DNA from: Streptomyces griseus subsp. griseus
GTDB taxonomy: Bacteria; Actinomycetota; Actinomycetes; Streptomycetales; Streptomycetaceae
Assembly (NCBI RefSeq): GCF_003610995.1
Contig: NZ_CP032543.1
Span: 2,852,001 to 2,916,000 of the forward strand
Direction of reading: 5' to 3'
DNA: 64,000 bases
The translations under genes were made by a program, and so were the position numbers. Below, piece after piece: positions 44,696-51,937 of this stretch (position 1 is the first letter of the stretch; each line of letters starts with the position of its first letter). The notes beneath the pieces were generated by a model. It ran no database searches and had not been told where the DNA came from. It saw only the letters and a program-made list of their open reading frames with translations.

Positions 44696-45484
44696 TTACG
44701 GGGACGGAACCGTGACCGACCTCGGGTCGAAGCCGAACGGCAGCTCCAGACGGTGCGCCCGCATCAACTCCTCGTCGCAGAGGAGGTGCTGCGTACGTCC
44801 GTCGGCGGCGATCACACCCTCGCTGAGGATCACCGCGCGCGGGCAGAGCTCCAGCGCGTACGGCAGGTCGTGTGTGACCATCAGCACCGTGACGTCCAAC
44901 GAGCGCAGGATGTCGGCCAGTTCGCGGCGGGAGGCCGGGTCCAGGTTGGACGAGGGCTCGTCCAGCACCAGGATCTCCGGCTCCATGGCGAGGACGGTGG
45001 CCACGGCGACGCGGCGGCGCTGGCCGAAGGAGAGGTGGTGCGGCGGGCGGGCCACGTAATCCTCCATCCCCACCTGCCTCAGCGCCCGCAGGACCCGCTC
45101 CTCCAGCTCGGGGCCGCGCAGCCCCGCCGACGCGGGCCCGAACGCGACGTCCTCGCGGACCGTGGGCATGAACAGCTGGTCGTCCGGGTCCTGGAAGACG
45201 ATGCCGACCCGGCGGCGGATCTCCGCGAGGTGCCGCTTGGCCACCGGGAGACCGGCGACGTGGACCGTGCCGGAGCCCGCCTCCAGGATGCCGTTGAGGT
45301 GGAGGACCAGCGTGGTCTTGCCCGCGCCGTTGGGGCCGAGGACCGCGACGCGCTCACCGCGCCCCACGGTCAGGTTCACCCCGAAGAGGGCCTGGTGGCC
45401 GTCGGGGTAGGCGTAGGCGAGGCCGCTGACGTCGAGGGACGGGGCGGGTCCCCGGGGTGCGGGAGAGGAAGTCACAGGGTCCAT
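44696..45484 (-). CDS. cbiO: ECF transporter ATPase (CbiO/NikO)
   Basis: The 262-residue ATPase of an energy-coupling-factor metal importer. Walker A is GPNGAGKTT, the Q-loop FQDPDDQLFMPTVREDVAFG P is the hallmark of ECF ATPases, the signature is LSFGQRRRVAVA and Walker B ILVLDEPSSNLD. The ATG at 45484 overlaps the cbiQ stop by 13 nt; a GTG at 45475 forming a GTGA overlap is an alternative start. It is the last gene of cbiMN-cbiQ-cbiO. Only one ATPase gene is present, as usual for Ni/Co systems. Confidence 0.93.
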   Translation of the reverse strand: MDPVTSSPAPRGPAPSLDVSGLAYAYPDGHQALFGVNLTVGRGERVAVLGPNGAGKTTLVLHLNGILEAGSGTVHVAGLPVAKRHLAEIRRRVGIVFQDPDDQLFMPTVREDVAFGPASAGLRGPELEERVLRALRQVGMEDYVARPPHHLSFGQRRRVAVATVLAMEPEILVLDEPSSNLDPASRRELADILRSLDVTVLMVTHDLPYALELCPRAVILSEGVIAADGRTQHLLCDEELMRAHRLELPFGFDPRSVTVPSP

Positions 45485-46233
45485 CCCAGCAGACAGACCG
45501 TGAGCGCGAGTACGGGGAGGGCCGCCGCGTACGCCCATTGCGTCCGGGTGGCCGTCACCTCGTCGATCACGGGCATCGTCCCGGCGTACCCCCGGCTGAC
45601 CATGGCGAGGTGCACGCGCTCGCCCCGTTCGTACGAGCGGATGAAGAGGGCGCCCATCGAGGTGGCCAGGACGCCCCACTGCCGTACGCCGCGCGCCTCG
45701 AACCCCCGGGAGCGGCGGGCGATCGACATGCGCCGCATCTCGTCGGTGATGACGTCGCCGTACCGGATCATGAACGAGGCGATCTGGACCAGCAGCGGGG
45801 GCAGCCGCAGCCGTTGGAGGCCGAGCAGGACGGCGCGCAGCTCGGTGGTGGAGGCCAGGAGCACCGAGGCGGCGACGCCGAGGGTGGCCTTGGCCAGCAC
45901 GTTCCAGGCGCCCCAGAGGCCGGGGACGCTGACCGAGACACCGAGGATCTCCGTCTGCTCGCCCGGCACCACGAACGGCATGAGCAGCGCGAACGCCACG
46001 AACGGCACCTCGATGACCAGCCGCTTCAGCAGGAAGCCGGCCGGGATGCGGGCCACCGCCGCGACGGCCGCCAGGAGCGCCGCGTACAGCGCGAAGGCCC
46101 ACATCGCCTCGCGCGGGGTGGAGACGACCACGAGCACGAAGCCGAAGACGGCGGCCAGTTTGCAGTGCGGGGGCAGCCGGTGCACCGGGCTGTGTCCGTG
46201 CCGGTAGAGCTTGTGGGCGTGGCCCGCTCCCAT
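45472..46233 (-). CDS. cbiQ: ECF transporter transmembrane T component (CbiQ/NikQ)
   Basis: A 253-residue membrane scaffold coupling the ATPase to the substrate-binding component. About six spans. The two coupling motifs contacted by the ATPases are present in SIARRSRGFEARG (A-R-x-x-G type) and HLAMVSRGYAGTM. It begins MGAGHAHKLYRHGHSPVHRL, a histidine-rich start common in Ni/Co-type CbiQ proteins. It lies 51 nt after cbiM and overlaps cbiO. Confidence 0.92.
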   Translation of the reverse strand: MGAGHAHKLYRHGHSPVHRLPPHCKLAAVFGFVLVVVSTPREAMWAFALYAALLAAVAAVARIPAGFLLKRLVIEVPFVAFALLMPFVVPGEQTEILGVSVSVPGLWGAWNVLAKATLGVAASVLLASTTELRAVLLGLQRLRLPPLLVQIASFMIRYGDVITDEMRRMSIARRSRGFEARGVRQWGVLATSMGALFIRSYERGERVHLAMVSRGYAGTMPVIDEVTATRTQWAYAAALPVLALTVCLLGWTL

Positions 46234-46284
46234 GGTCAGACCTCTTCCCTGTCGGACCGCGCGGCCTGGAGGACCACTGCCCGG

Positions 46285-47343
46285 TCAGACGTTCTCGTGG
46301 TCGCGGGAGGTCTCGGTGGACTCCTCCTTGCGGCGGCGCACCACCCAGAAGACTCCTGTGCCCACGACCACCGTGGCGCTGACGCCGATCACCCCGGCGA
46401 GGCCGCCGGAGAGCCGGGCGTTCGCGATGTCGCCGACCCCGTAGTCCGCGAGCGGGGAGTCGGCGGCGCCGTGCTCCTGGACCTTCTCGTCGATGCCCTG
46501 GTCGGCGGCGACCCGTTCCAGGCCGTCGGGGTTGGCGGAGGCGTAGAAGGAGACGAACCCGGCGAGGACGAACGCCGAGACCAGGCCGGTGATCCAGAAC
46601 CCGCGCGTGGACCGGTGCGCGGCGGCGGGCTCCGGTTCGCGCGTCGCGGCCGGGGCGTCGACCAACTCGCCGTCGACCCGCAGCTTGAGGGGCGCGGCCA
46701 GGCCCTGGACGCCGTGGACGAGGTCGGGACGCACGGCGAGGACGGCGCCGACGGTGAGCGCGGTGATGACGGCCTCGCCGATCCCGATCAGGATGTGTAC
46801 GCCGACCATGGCCGTGAACACCTTGCCGATCGGGATGTCGGTGGTGCCGCCGATCCAGTAGAGCAGCGTGAACGCGGCGGCCGACACGGGCACGGAGACC
46901 AGCGCGGCGACGAACGCCGAGGCGGTCGCGGACCGGCGGGTGCGCGGCAGGAGGCCGGTGAGCAGGCGGAACAGCCCGTACGCGACGACGACGGTGACCA
47001 CGCCCATGACGGTGATGTTCACGCCGAGCGCGGTGAGGCCGCCGTCCGCGAAGAAGATGCCCTGCATCAGCAGCACCACCGCCAGGCAGAGCACCGCCGT
47101 GTAGGGCCCGACGAGGATCGCGGCCAGCGCCCCTCCCATCAGGTGGCCGCTGGTACCGGCGGCCACCGGGAAGTTCAGCATCTGCACGGCGAAGATGAAC
47201 GCGGCCACCAGACCGGCGAGCGGGGCGGTGCGCTCGTCCAGTTCACGGCGCGCGCCGCGCAGGCTGACGGCGACCGCGCCGGCGGCGACCACCCCGGCCG
47301 CCACGGAGACAGGTGCATCGATGAATCCATCGGGTACATGCAT
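46285..47343 (-). CDS. cbiM: ECF transporter substrate-binding protein CbiM fused to a CbiN-like PDGLE domain
   Basis: A 352-residue fusion. Residues 1-225 are the CbiM/NikM S component: it starts MHVPDGFIDAP, where the free N-terminus and His2 coordinate the metal, and contains SGHLMGGALA with His67. After a linker, residues about 248-330 form the CbiN/NikN-like PDGLE domain (PDGLE at 272-276) with two spans. M and N fused in this way is common in NikMN-type nickel systems. The start at 47343 is fixed by the required MHVPDG sequence. A Nur-box-like site overlaps the putative promoter 100 bp upstream. Confidence 0.93.
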   Translation of the reverse strand: MHVPDGFIDAPVSVAAGVVAAGAVAVSLRGARRELDERTAPLAGLVAAFIFAVQMLNFPVAAGTSGHLMGGALAAILVGPYTAVLCLAVVLLMQGIFFADGGLTALGVNITVMGVVTVVVAYGLFRLLTGLLPRTRRSATASAFVAALVSVPVSAAAFTLLYWIGGTTDIPIGKVFTAMVGVHILIGIGEAVITALTVGAVLAVRPDLVHGVQGLAAPLKLRVDGELVDAPAATREPEPAAAHRSTRGFWITGLVSAFVLAGFVSFYASANPDGLERVAADQGIDEKVQEHGAADSPLADYGVGDIANARLSGGLAGVIGVSATVVVGTGVFWVVRRRKEESTETSRDHENV

Positions 47344-47442
47344 AGGGAGAGGCTCCGCTTCCTGCGGTTCCGCGCGGTGTCCGCGTCCGCGCGGGCGCGG
47401 TGCTGCGGGCGGGGTCATGAACCCATCAATAATAGTGCTCTC

Positions 47443-47459
47443 CTGCGAACCATATGCAA
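47443..47459. promoter_or_regulatory. Nur-box-like nickel operator in the cbiMN promoter
   Basis: CTGCGA-ACCAT-ATGCAA fits the reported Nur consensus tTGCaa-N5-ttGCAA at every conserved position (TGC and GCAA). Read on the minus strand, it starts with TTGCAT, a possible -35, followed after 19 nt by TATTAT, a possible -10, so the site overlaps the -35 of the cbiMN promoter. It implies repression by Nur with nickel. Confidence 0.5.
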
Positions 47460-47609
47460 GAGCTGGCGCCTGGCAGCTACGCCGCGTCCACCGTCGGCGG
47501 GAGGCTCCGGACTTCACCTGCTGTCACGGTGAGCGGACGCCCACCGTGCCACTTCCGTGAAATATGGGACATTAGAGGGCAGAACGACGCATATAGGAGG
47601 AGCCGGCTC

Positions 47610-48041
47610 ATGTCCCCTGTGATCGAAGAACATGCACGCGCCCGGCTCATCACCGATGGCCCTCTGACCCGCCCGGTCCCCGTCGATCTGCGCTACGACC
47701 CCGCCGAGGACCCGCGTACCGTCCACATCACCCTGCCCGGCGGCACCGACTGGGCCTTCGGCCGTGACCTGCTGGAACGCGGCCTGCGCACGCCGATCGA
47801 GCGGGGCGCCGTCCGCGTCTGGCCCTGCGGCCGTACGCAGCTGATCGTGGAGCTGCACTCGACGGACGGGGTCGAGGTGTTCCAGTTCGAGATCAGGACG
47901 CTGATCCGCTTCCTCGCCCGCACCCGCGCGCAGGCCCCGGCCACGGCGTCGGACGCAGCCCCGGAGAAGCGACCGTCCCGCACCCGCCCGGAGCGGGGCG
48001 CCCGGCCCGGGGCGAAGGACACCCAGCCGGCCCGCGGCTGA
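47610..48041 (+). CDS. ssgE: SsgA-like sporulation protein, SsgE type
   Basis: A 143-residue SsgA-like protein (SALP), a family confined to sporulating actinomycetes that guides septum site, wall synthesis and autolytic spore separation. Diagnostic segments are RLITDGPLTRPVPVDLRYDP, DPRTVHITLPGGTDWAFGRD and LLERGLRTPIERGAVRVWPC. The C-terminal 40 residues are basic and disordered. The ATG at 47610 has a strong TAGGAGGAG site. In S. coelicolor ssgE lies next to a PBP gene, matching the PBP about 9 kb away here, with other genes inserted between (from memory). Confidence 0.88.
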   Translation: MSPVIEEHARARLITDGPLTRPVPVDLRYDPAEDPRTVHITLPGGTDWAFGRDLLERGLRTPIERGAVRVWPCGRTQLIVELHSTDGVEVFQFEIRTLIRFLARTRAQAPATASDAAPEKRPSRTRPERGARPGAKDTQPARG

Positions 48042-48130
48042 CATCCGCACAGGAAAGCCGACCCCCACGCTCCAAGCGTGGCGGCCACGCCCCCGGAGCT
48101 GAAGGTGACCCCCGGAGGCTGCGGAATCCG

Positions 48131-48928
48131 CTAGGAAGGGGGCGGCCCCGTCGGCCCCTCGGCGGCCTCCGGCGCCACCCCGGGCGGCCCTTCGGTGGCC
48201 TCCGGCGACGCCCCGGGCCCCGGCGACGTACGGAGGATGTCGCGGGCCTGCTCCGCGGCTCGGGCGATGGCCTCTGCCACGAAGTCGAGGAAACGGGCGA
48301 CGCCCTCCAGACGGGCGGCGGCCGGAGTGCCGGGACCGAGCACACCGACGCCCTGCCGCGTGATCTCGACGAGTTCCGCCGTCGACCGGACGCTGACCAT
48401 CATCGACCGGTACCAGATCTCGTCGTCCACGGTGTAGCGCTCGCGGCGGCGCTCGTCGCGCTCCCGGCGGACCATGCCCTGATCGTCGAGGAACGCGATC
48501 GCCTTGGAGACGGACGCCGGACTGACCTGGAGGCGCCGGGCGAGTTCCTGCGCGGTGAGGGTGCCGGAATCGGCGAGGGTGAGGCTGGTCAGCACCCGGG
48601 CCATCATCAAGGGCATGCCTGAGGCCATCATGGCCGTGGCGTACATCTCCTCGAACGCTTGCACGGCCTCGGCGTCACGCCCGTAGGGCTGGACCGGCGC
48701 CTCATCCACCAGCGGCGCGATCCGCTTGCGCCGGCGGGCGCGACGCTCGGCGGCGCGGTGCGCCGGCTCGGGGCGGTAGGTGGTGGGACCGCCGTTGCGC
48801 ATCACCTCACGCGTGACGGTCGAGGTCGGACGGTCCAGACGCCGGGCGATCTCCGCATAGGCGAGCCCGTCGGCCAGTCCCGACGCGATCCGCTGACGCT
48901 CCTGCTGGGTGATCCTGCCTCCCGGCAT
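48131..48928 (-). CDS. Transcriptional regulator: IS30-like HTH joined to a MarR/GbsR-type winged helix
   Basis: A 265-residue regulator with two DNA-binding modules. Residues 1-70 (GGRITQQERQRIASGLADGL, AYAEIARRLDRPTSTVTREV, MRNGG) match the HTH_38 domain found in IS30-type transposases. Residues about 85-215 form a MarR/GbsR-like winged helix (LTAQELARRLQVSPASVSKA, LDDQGMVRRERDERRRERYT). The C-terminal 40 residues are Pro/Gly/Glu-rich. It is divergent from a DUF4097-ABC exporter set and probably controls it through the GCAACG repeats between them. Confidence 0.87.
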   Translation of the reverse strand: MPGGRITQQERQRIASGLADGLAYAEIARRLDRPTSTVTREVMRNGGPTTYRPEPAHRAAERRARRRKRIAPLVDEAPVQPYGRDAEAVQAFEEMYATAMMASGMPLMMARVLTSLTLADSGTLTAQELARRLQVSPASVSKAIAFLDDQGMVRRERDERRRERYTVDDEIWYRSMMVSVRSTAELVEITRQGVGVLGPGTPAAARLEGVARFLDFVAEAIARAAEQARDILRTSPGPGASPEATEGPPGVAPEAAEGPTGPPPS

Positions 48929-48983
48929 CCCGGCCTCCTTCTCGGTCGACGAGGTCCCAACATAGCGTTCACCTTCACCCCAT

Positions 48984-49042
48984 TGCAACGAACCACCATG
49001 GAGCGTTGCATTAAGCGAGAGGATCAGCGCAACGAAATTGCG
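48984..49042. promoter_or_regulatory. GCAACG/CGTTGC inverted repeats between the regulator and exporter genes
   Basis: TGCAACG (48984-48990) and CGTTGCA (49004-49010) form a perfect 7-bp dyad with a 13-bp spacer. A second dyad, CGCAA-CGAAA-TTGCG, lies at 49028-49042. Further GCAAT and GTTGAGCAAT elements occur up to about 49095. The repeated half-site suggests several binding sites for one regulator, consistent with the two-headed regulator next door. Confidence 0.55.
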
Positions 49043-49149
49043 GCCTCCAGCTGCGAATACGTCAGCATCGCGCAATATTCTCGTTGAGCAATCAGTAAAC
49101 GCAACGTAGCTTTTCTCTCATCGGAAACATCGATTCCCAGGAGAGAGCC

Positions 49150-49815
49150 ATGCGAAAGTTCGCCACCACCGCCCCGGTCACCGCTGTCCTGCACATCCCC
49201 GCCGGGCGCATCCAGCTCATCGCCGCCGACCGGTCCGACGCCACGGTCGAGGTCCGCCCCTCCGACGCCTCCCGGAGCCGGGACGTGAAAGCCGCCGAAG
49301 AGGTGGTGGTCGCCTTCGGCGAGGGTGTCCTGCGCGTCACCGCGAAGAAGTCCGGAAAGCGGCTCCTCGGGCACTCCGGCTCGGTCGAGGTGACTGTCCA
49401 ACTGCCCGCCGGTTCCCATGTGGAGGCGCACACGACCGCGGCCGAACTCCGAGGTGTCGGACGTCTCGGCTCGGTGGCCTTCGACGGCGCCTACCGCCGG
49501 ATCAAGATCGACGAGGCGGCCGGGGTGCGGCTCGCCGCTGTCGAAGGCGATGTCGAGATCGGCCGGCTGAACGGTCCCGCAGAGATCAGCACCACGCGGG
49601 GCGACATCCGGATCTCCGAAGCCGTGCGCGGCACGGTCGCGCTCCGCACCCGCTCCGGTGACATCTCCGTCACCGCGGCCCCCGGCGTCTCGGCCGTCCT
49701 CGACGCCCGCACCGGCCTCGGCCGTGTCGACAACTCCCTCAGGAACGACGGCGCCGCGGAGCTCGGCATCCACGCCGCCACGTCCCACGGCGACATCGCC
49801 GCCCGCAGCCTCTGA
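49150..49815 (+). CDS. DUF4097-type beta-helix protein
   Basis: A 221-residue protein made of short beta repeats. The DUF4097 pattern is clear in DGAYRRIKIDEAAGVRLAAV, EGDVEIGRLNGPAEISTTRG and DIRISEAVRGTVALRTRSGD, where each turn carries G-D-(I/V). No signal peptide or span is present. Members often sit beside ABC exporters or anti-sigma systems; the role is unknown. It lies 73 nt before the ABC ATPase gene, and the ATG has AGGAGAG upstream. Confidence 0.85.
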   Translation: MRKFATTAPVTAVLHIPAGRIQLIAADRSDATVEVRPSDASRSRDVKAAEEVVVAFGEGVLRVTAKKSGKRLLGHSGSVEVTVQLPAGSHVEAHTTAAELRGVGRLGSVAFDGAYRRIKIDEAAGVRLAAVEGDVEIGRLNGPAEISTTRGDIRISEAVRGTVALRTRSGDISVTAAPGVSAVLDARTGLGRVDNSLRNDGAAELGIHAATSHGDIAARSL

Positions 49816-49888
49816 CCGCGGCTCCACCTCACCGAGAACCCGCCGGGAACCTGTCGGACCCCGCGACCACCACCGAGGAGCAACGACC

Positions 49889-50875
49889 ATGACCGATCCG
49901 GCCATCGCGGCGAAGGGGCTGCGGAAGTCGTACGGAGACAAGACCGTCCTGGACGGTATCGACCTGACCGTCCCCGCGGGCACCGTCTTCGCCCTGCTGG
50001 GCCCGAACGGCGCGGGCAAGACCACCGCCGTCACGATCCTCTCCACCCTCGTCTCCCCCGGCCCCGGCTCCGGCGAGATCCGCGTCGGCGGCCACGACCT
50101 CGCCACCGAGGCTCAGGCGGTCCGCGCCGCGATCGGCGTCACCGGACAGTTCTCCGCCGTCGACGGTCTGATCACCGGCGAGGAGAACATGCTCCTGATG
50201 GCGGACCTGCACCACCTGCCCAGGAGCGAGGGCCGGCGAGTGACCGCCGAACTGCTGGAGCGTTTCGACCTGGTGGAGGCGGCGAAGCGGCCCGCGTCGG
50301 CCTACTCCGGCGGAATGAAGCGCCGTCTGGACATCGCCATGACCCTGGTCGGCGGGCCGCGGATCATCTTCCTGGACGAACCGACCACGGGGCTCGACCC
50401 GCGCTCCCGCCACACCATGTGGGGCATCATCCGCGGCCTGGTCGCCGACGGGGTGACCGTCTTCCTCACCACCCAGTACCTGGAAGAGGCCGACGAACTC
50501 GCCGACCGTATCGCCGTCATCGACGGCGGGAGGATCGCCGCCGAGGGCAGCGCCGAGGAGCTGAAGCGGATCGTCCCCGGCGGACACGTCAGACTGCGCT
50601 TCACCGGGCCTGACGCCTACCGGAGCGCCGCCTCCGCGCTTGCCGGGGCCACGCACGACGACGAGGCGCTGTCGCTCCGCGTTCCCAGTGACGGCAGTCA
50701 GCGCGAACTGCGCTCCATCCTCGACCGGTTGGACGACGCCGGCATCGAAGCCGACGAACTCACCGTGCACACCCCCGACCTCGACGACGTGTTCTTCGCC
50801 CTCACCGGCCCGGCCATCACCGGCTCGGCTCCCGTCCCCGCCCAGAACGACCGGCCCAAGGAGAACACCCGATGA
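49889..50875 (+). CDS. ABC exporter ATP-binding protein (DrrA type)
   Basis: A 328-residue ATPase of the daunorubicin-resistance (DrrA) class. Walker A GPNGAGKTT, Q-loop VTGQFSAVDGLITGEENMLL (the DrrA-type GQ.aAvD.lLTG.ENL motif), signature SGGMKRRLDIA, Walker B RIIFLDEPTTGLDPRSR and switch TTQYLEEADELADRIAVIDG. The C-terminal DrrA domain includes ELTVHTPDLDDVFFALTG. Its stop overlaps the permease start (ATGA at 50872-50875). Substrate unknown; no biosynthetic genes are next to it. Confidence 0.93.
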   Translation: MTDPAIAAKGLRKSYGDKTVLDGIDLTVPAGTVFALLGPNGAGKTTAVTILSTLVSPGPGSGEIRVGGHDLATEAQAVRAAIGVTGQFSAVDGLITGEENMLLMADLHHLPRSEGRRVTAELLERFDLVEAAKRPASAYSGGMKRRLDIAMTLVGGPRIIFLDEPTTGLDPRSRHTMWGIIRGLVADGVTVFLTTQYLEEADELADRIAVIDGGRIAAEGSAEELKRIVPGGHVRLRFTGPDAYRSAASALAGATHDDEALSLRVPSDGSQRELRSILDRLDDAGIEADELTVHTPDLDDVFFALTGPAITGSAPVPAQNDRPKENTR

Positions 50876-51663
50876 GCTCGTTCGCCCTCGCCGCCCGCGA
50901 CACCGGCACCTTGTTGCGCCGCAACCTCCTCCACGCCCGGCGCTACCCCTCCCTCACCCTCAACCTGCTGCTCACACCGGTCATGCTCCTGCTGCTCTTC
51001 GTCTACATCTTCGGAGAGGTGATGAGCGCGGGCATCGGCGGCGGGGACCGCTCCGACTACATCGCCTACATCGTGCCGGGCATCTTGATGATGACCATCG
51101 GCTCCACGGTGATCGGAGCCGCGGTGTCCGTCTCCACCGACATGGCCGAGGGCGTCATCGCCCGCCTCCGCACCATGGCGATCCACCACGGCTCCGTGGT
51201 CACCGGGCATGTCGTCGGAGGTGTGCTGCGCATCCTCGCCAGCCTGGTCGTGGTCGGCGCCGTCGCCGTGGCCATCGGCTTCCGGCCCGTCGGCACCACC
51301 GCCCCGGAGTGGCTGGCCGCCTTCGGACTGGTCACGCTCTTCGCCCTGGCGCTCACCTGGATCGCGGTCGGGATAGGGATGGCCAGCCCGAGCGCGGAGG
51401 CGGCCGCCAACAGCGCCCAGCCGCTGATCCTGCTGCCCCTCATCTCCAGCGCCTTCATCCCGGCGGACAGCATGCCGGGCTGGTTCCGGCCGATCGCCGA
51501 GTACCAGCCCTTCACCTCGGTCATCGAGACCCTGCGAGGCCTGCTCCTCGGAACGGAGATCGGCCACCACGGCTGGCTGGCCGTCGGCTGGAGCGCAGCC
51601 CTGGCCGTGCTCGGCCACCGGTGGTCGATGTCGCTCTTCCGCCGCGACCCGGCGGCACGCTGA
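50872..51663 (+). CDS. ABC exporter permease (DrrB type, ABC-2)
   Basis: A 263-residue ABC-2 permease with six spans, partner of the preceding ATPase. The family pattern shows in RRNLLHARRYPSLTLNLLLT PVMLLLLF near the start, DYIAYIVPGILMMTIGSTVI, and the late motif LPLISSAFIPADSMPGWFRP IAEYQPFT. Coupled by ATGA. Followed by strong hairpins that end the operon. Confidence 0.93.
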   Translation: MSSFALAARDTGTLLRRNLLHARRYPSLTLNLLLTPVMLLLLFVYIFGEVMSAGIGGGDRSDYIAYIVPGILMMTIGSTVIGAAVSVSTDMAEGVIARLRTMAIHHGSVVTGHVVGGVLRILASLVVVGAVAVAIGFRPVGTTAPEWLAAFGLVTLFALALTWIAVGIGMASPSAEAAANSAQPLILLPLISSAFIPADSMPGWFRPIAEYQPFTSVIETLRGLLLGTEIGHHGWLAVGWSAALAVLGHRWSMSLFRRDPAAR

Positions 51664-51776
51664 GCACGTGCGGCGCTCCACGCGCACCCCGGGCCGGCAC
51701 GTACGGGAAACGCCCCCGCCCATGCCCCGTGGGCGGTCGGCAGCAGGCCCGTGAGCAAGGAGGTCCGCACACAGGA

Positions 51777-51811
51777 GGAAGGCCCCCGTGCTCATCGCAC
51801 GGGGGCCTTCC
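51777..51811. terminator. 15-bp perfect hairpin terminator after the exporter operon
   Basis: Arms GGAAGGCCCCCGTGC (51777-51791) and GCACGGGGGCCTTCC (51797-51811) with the 5-nt loop TCATC. It lies 113 bp beyond the permease stop. Confidence 0.85.
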
Positions 51812-51850
51812 ATGTGCTCCGGTCCCCCGTCCCCACAGGTGACCGGCGCT

Positions 51851-51921
51851 TCCGGGGCCGCGCTCCGCTCAGACGCGGCCCCGGAGTTCAGGGGGGACTC
51901 GAACGGCTCCGCGGAGTCCCC
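51851..51921. terminator. Two further hairpins between the exporter operon and the MMPL gene
   Basis: First: TCCGGGGCCGCG (51851-51862) with CGCGGCCCCGGA (51874-51885), 12-bp stem. Second: GGGGACTC (51893-51900) with GAGTCCCC (51914-51921). They lie 17-87 bp beyond the MMPL stop on the minus strand and probably end that transcript. Confidence 0.7.
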
Positions 51922-51937
51922 GTACAGCCGGCGAGGC

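Noticed and set aside
47344..47609. Possible cobalamin riboswitch upstream of cbiM
   Set aside because: I could not find the conserved B12-box or the expected paired elements; a Nur-like site explains the region better.
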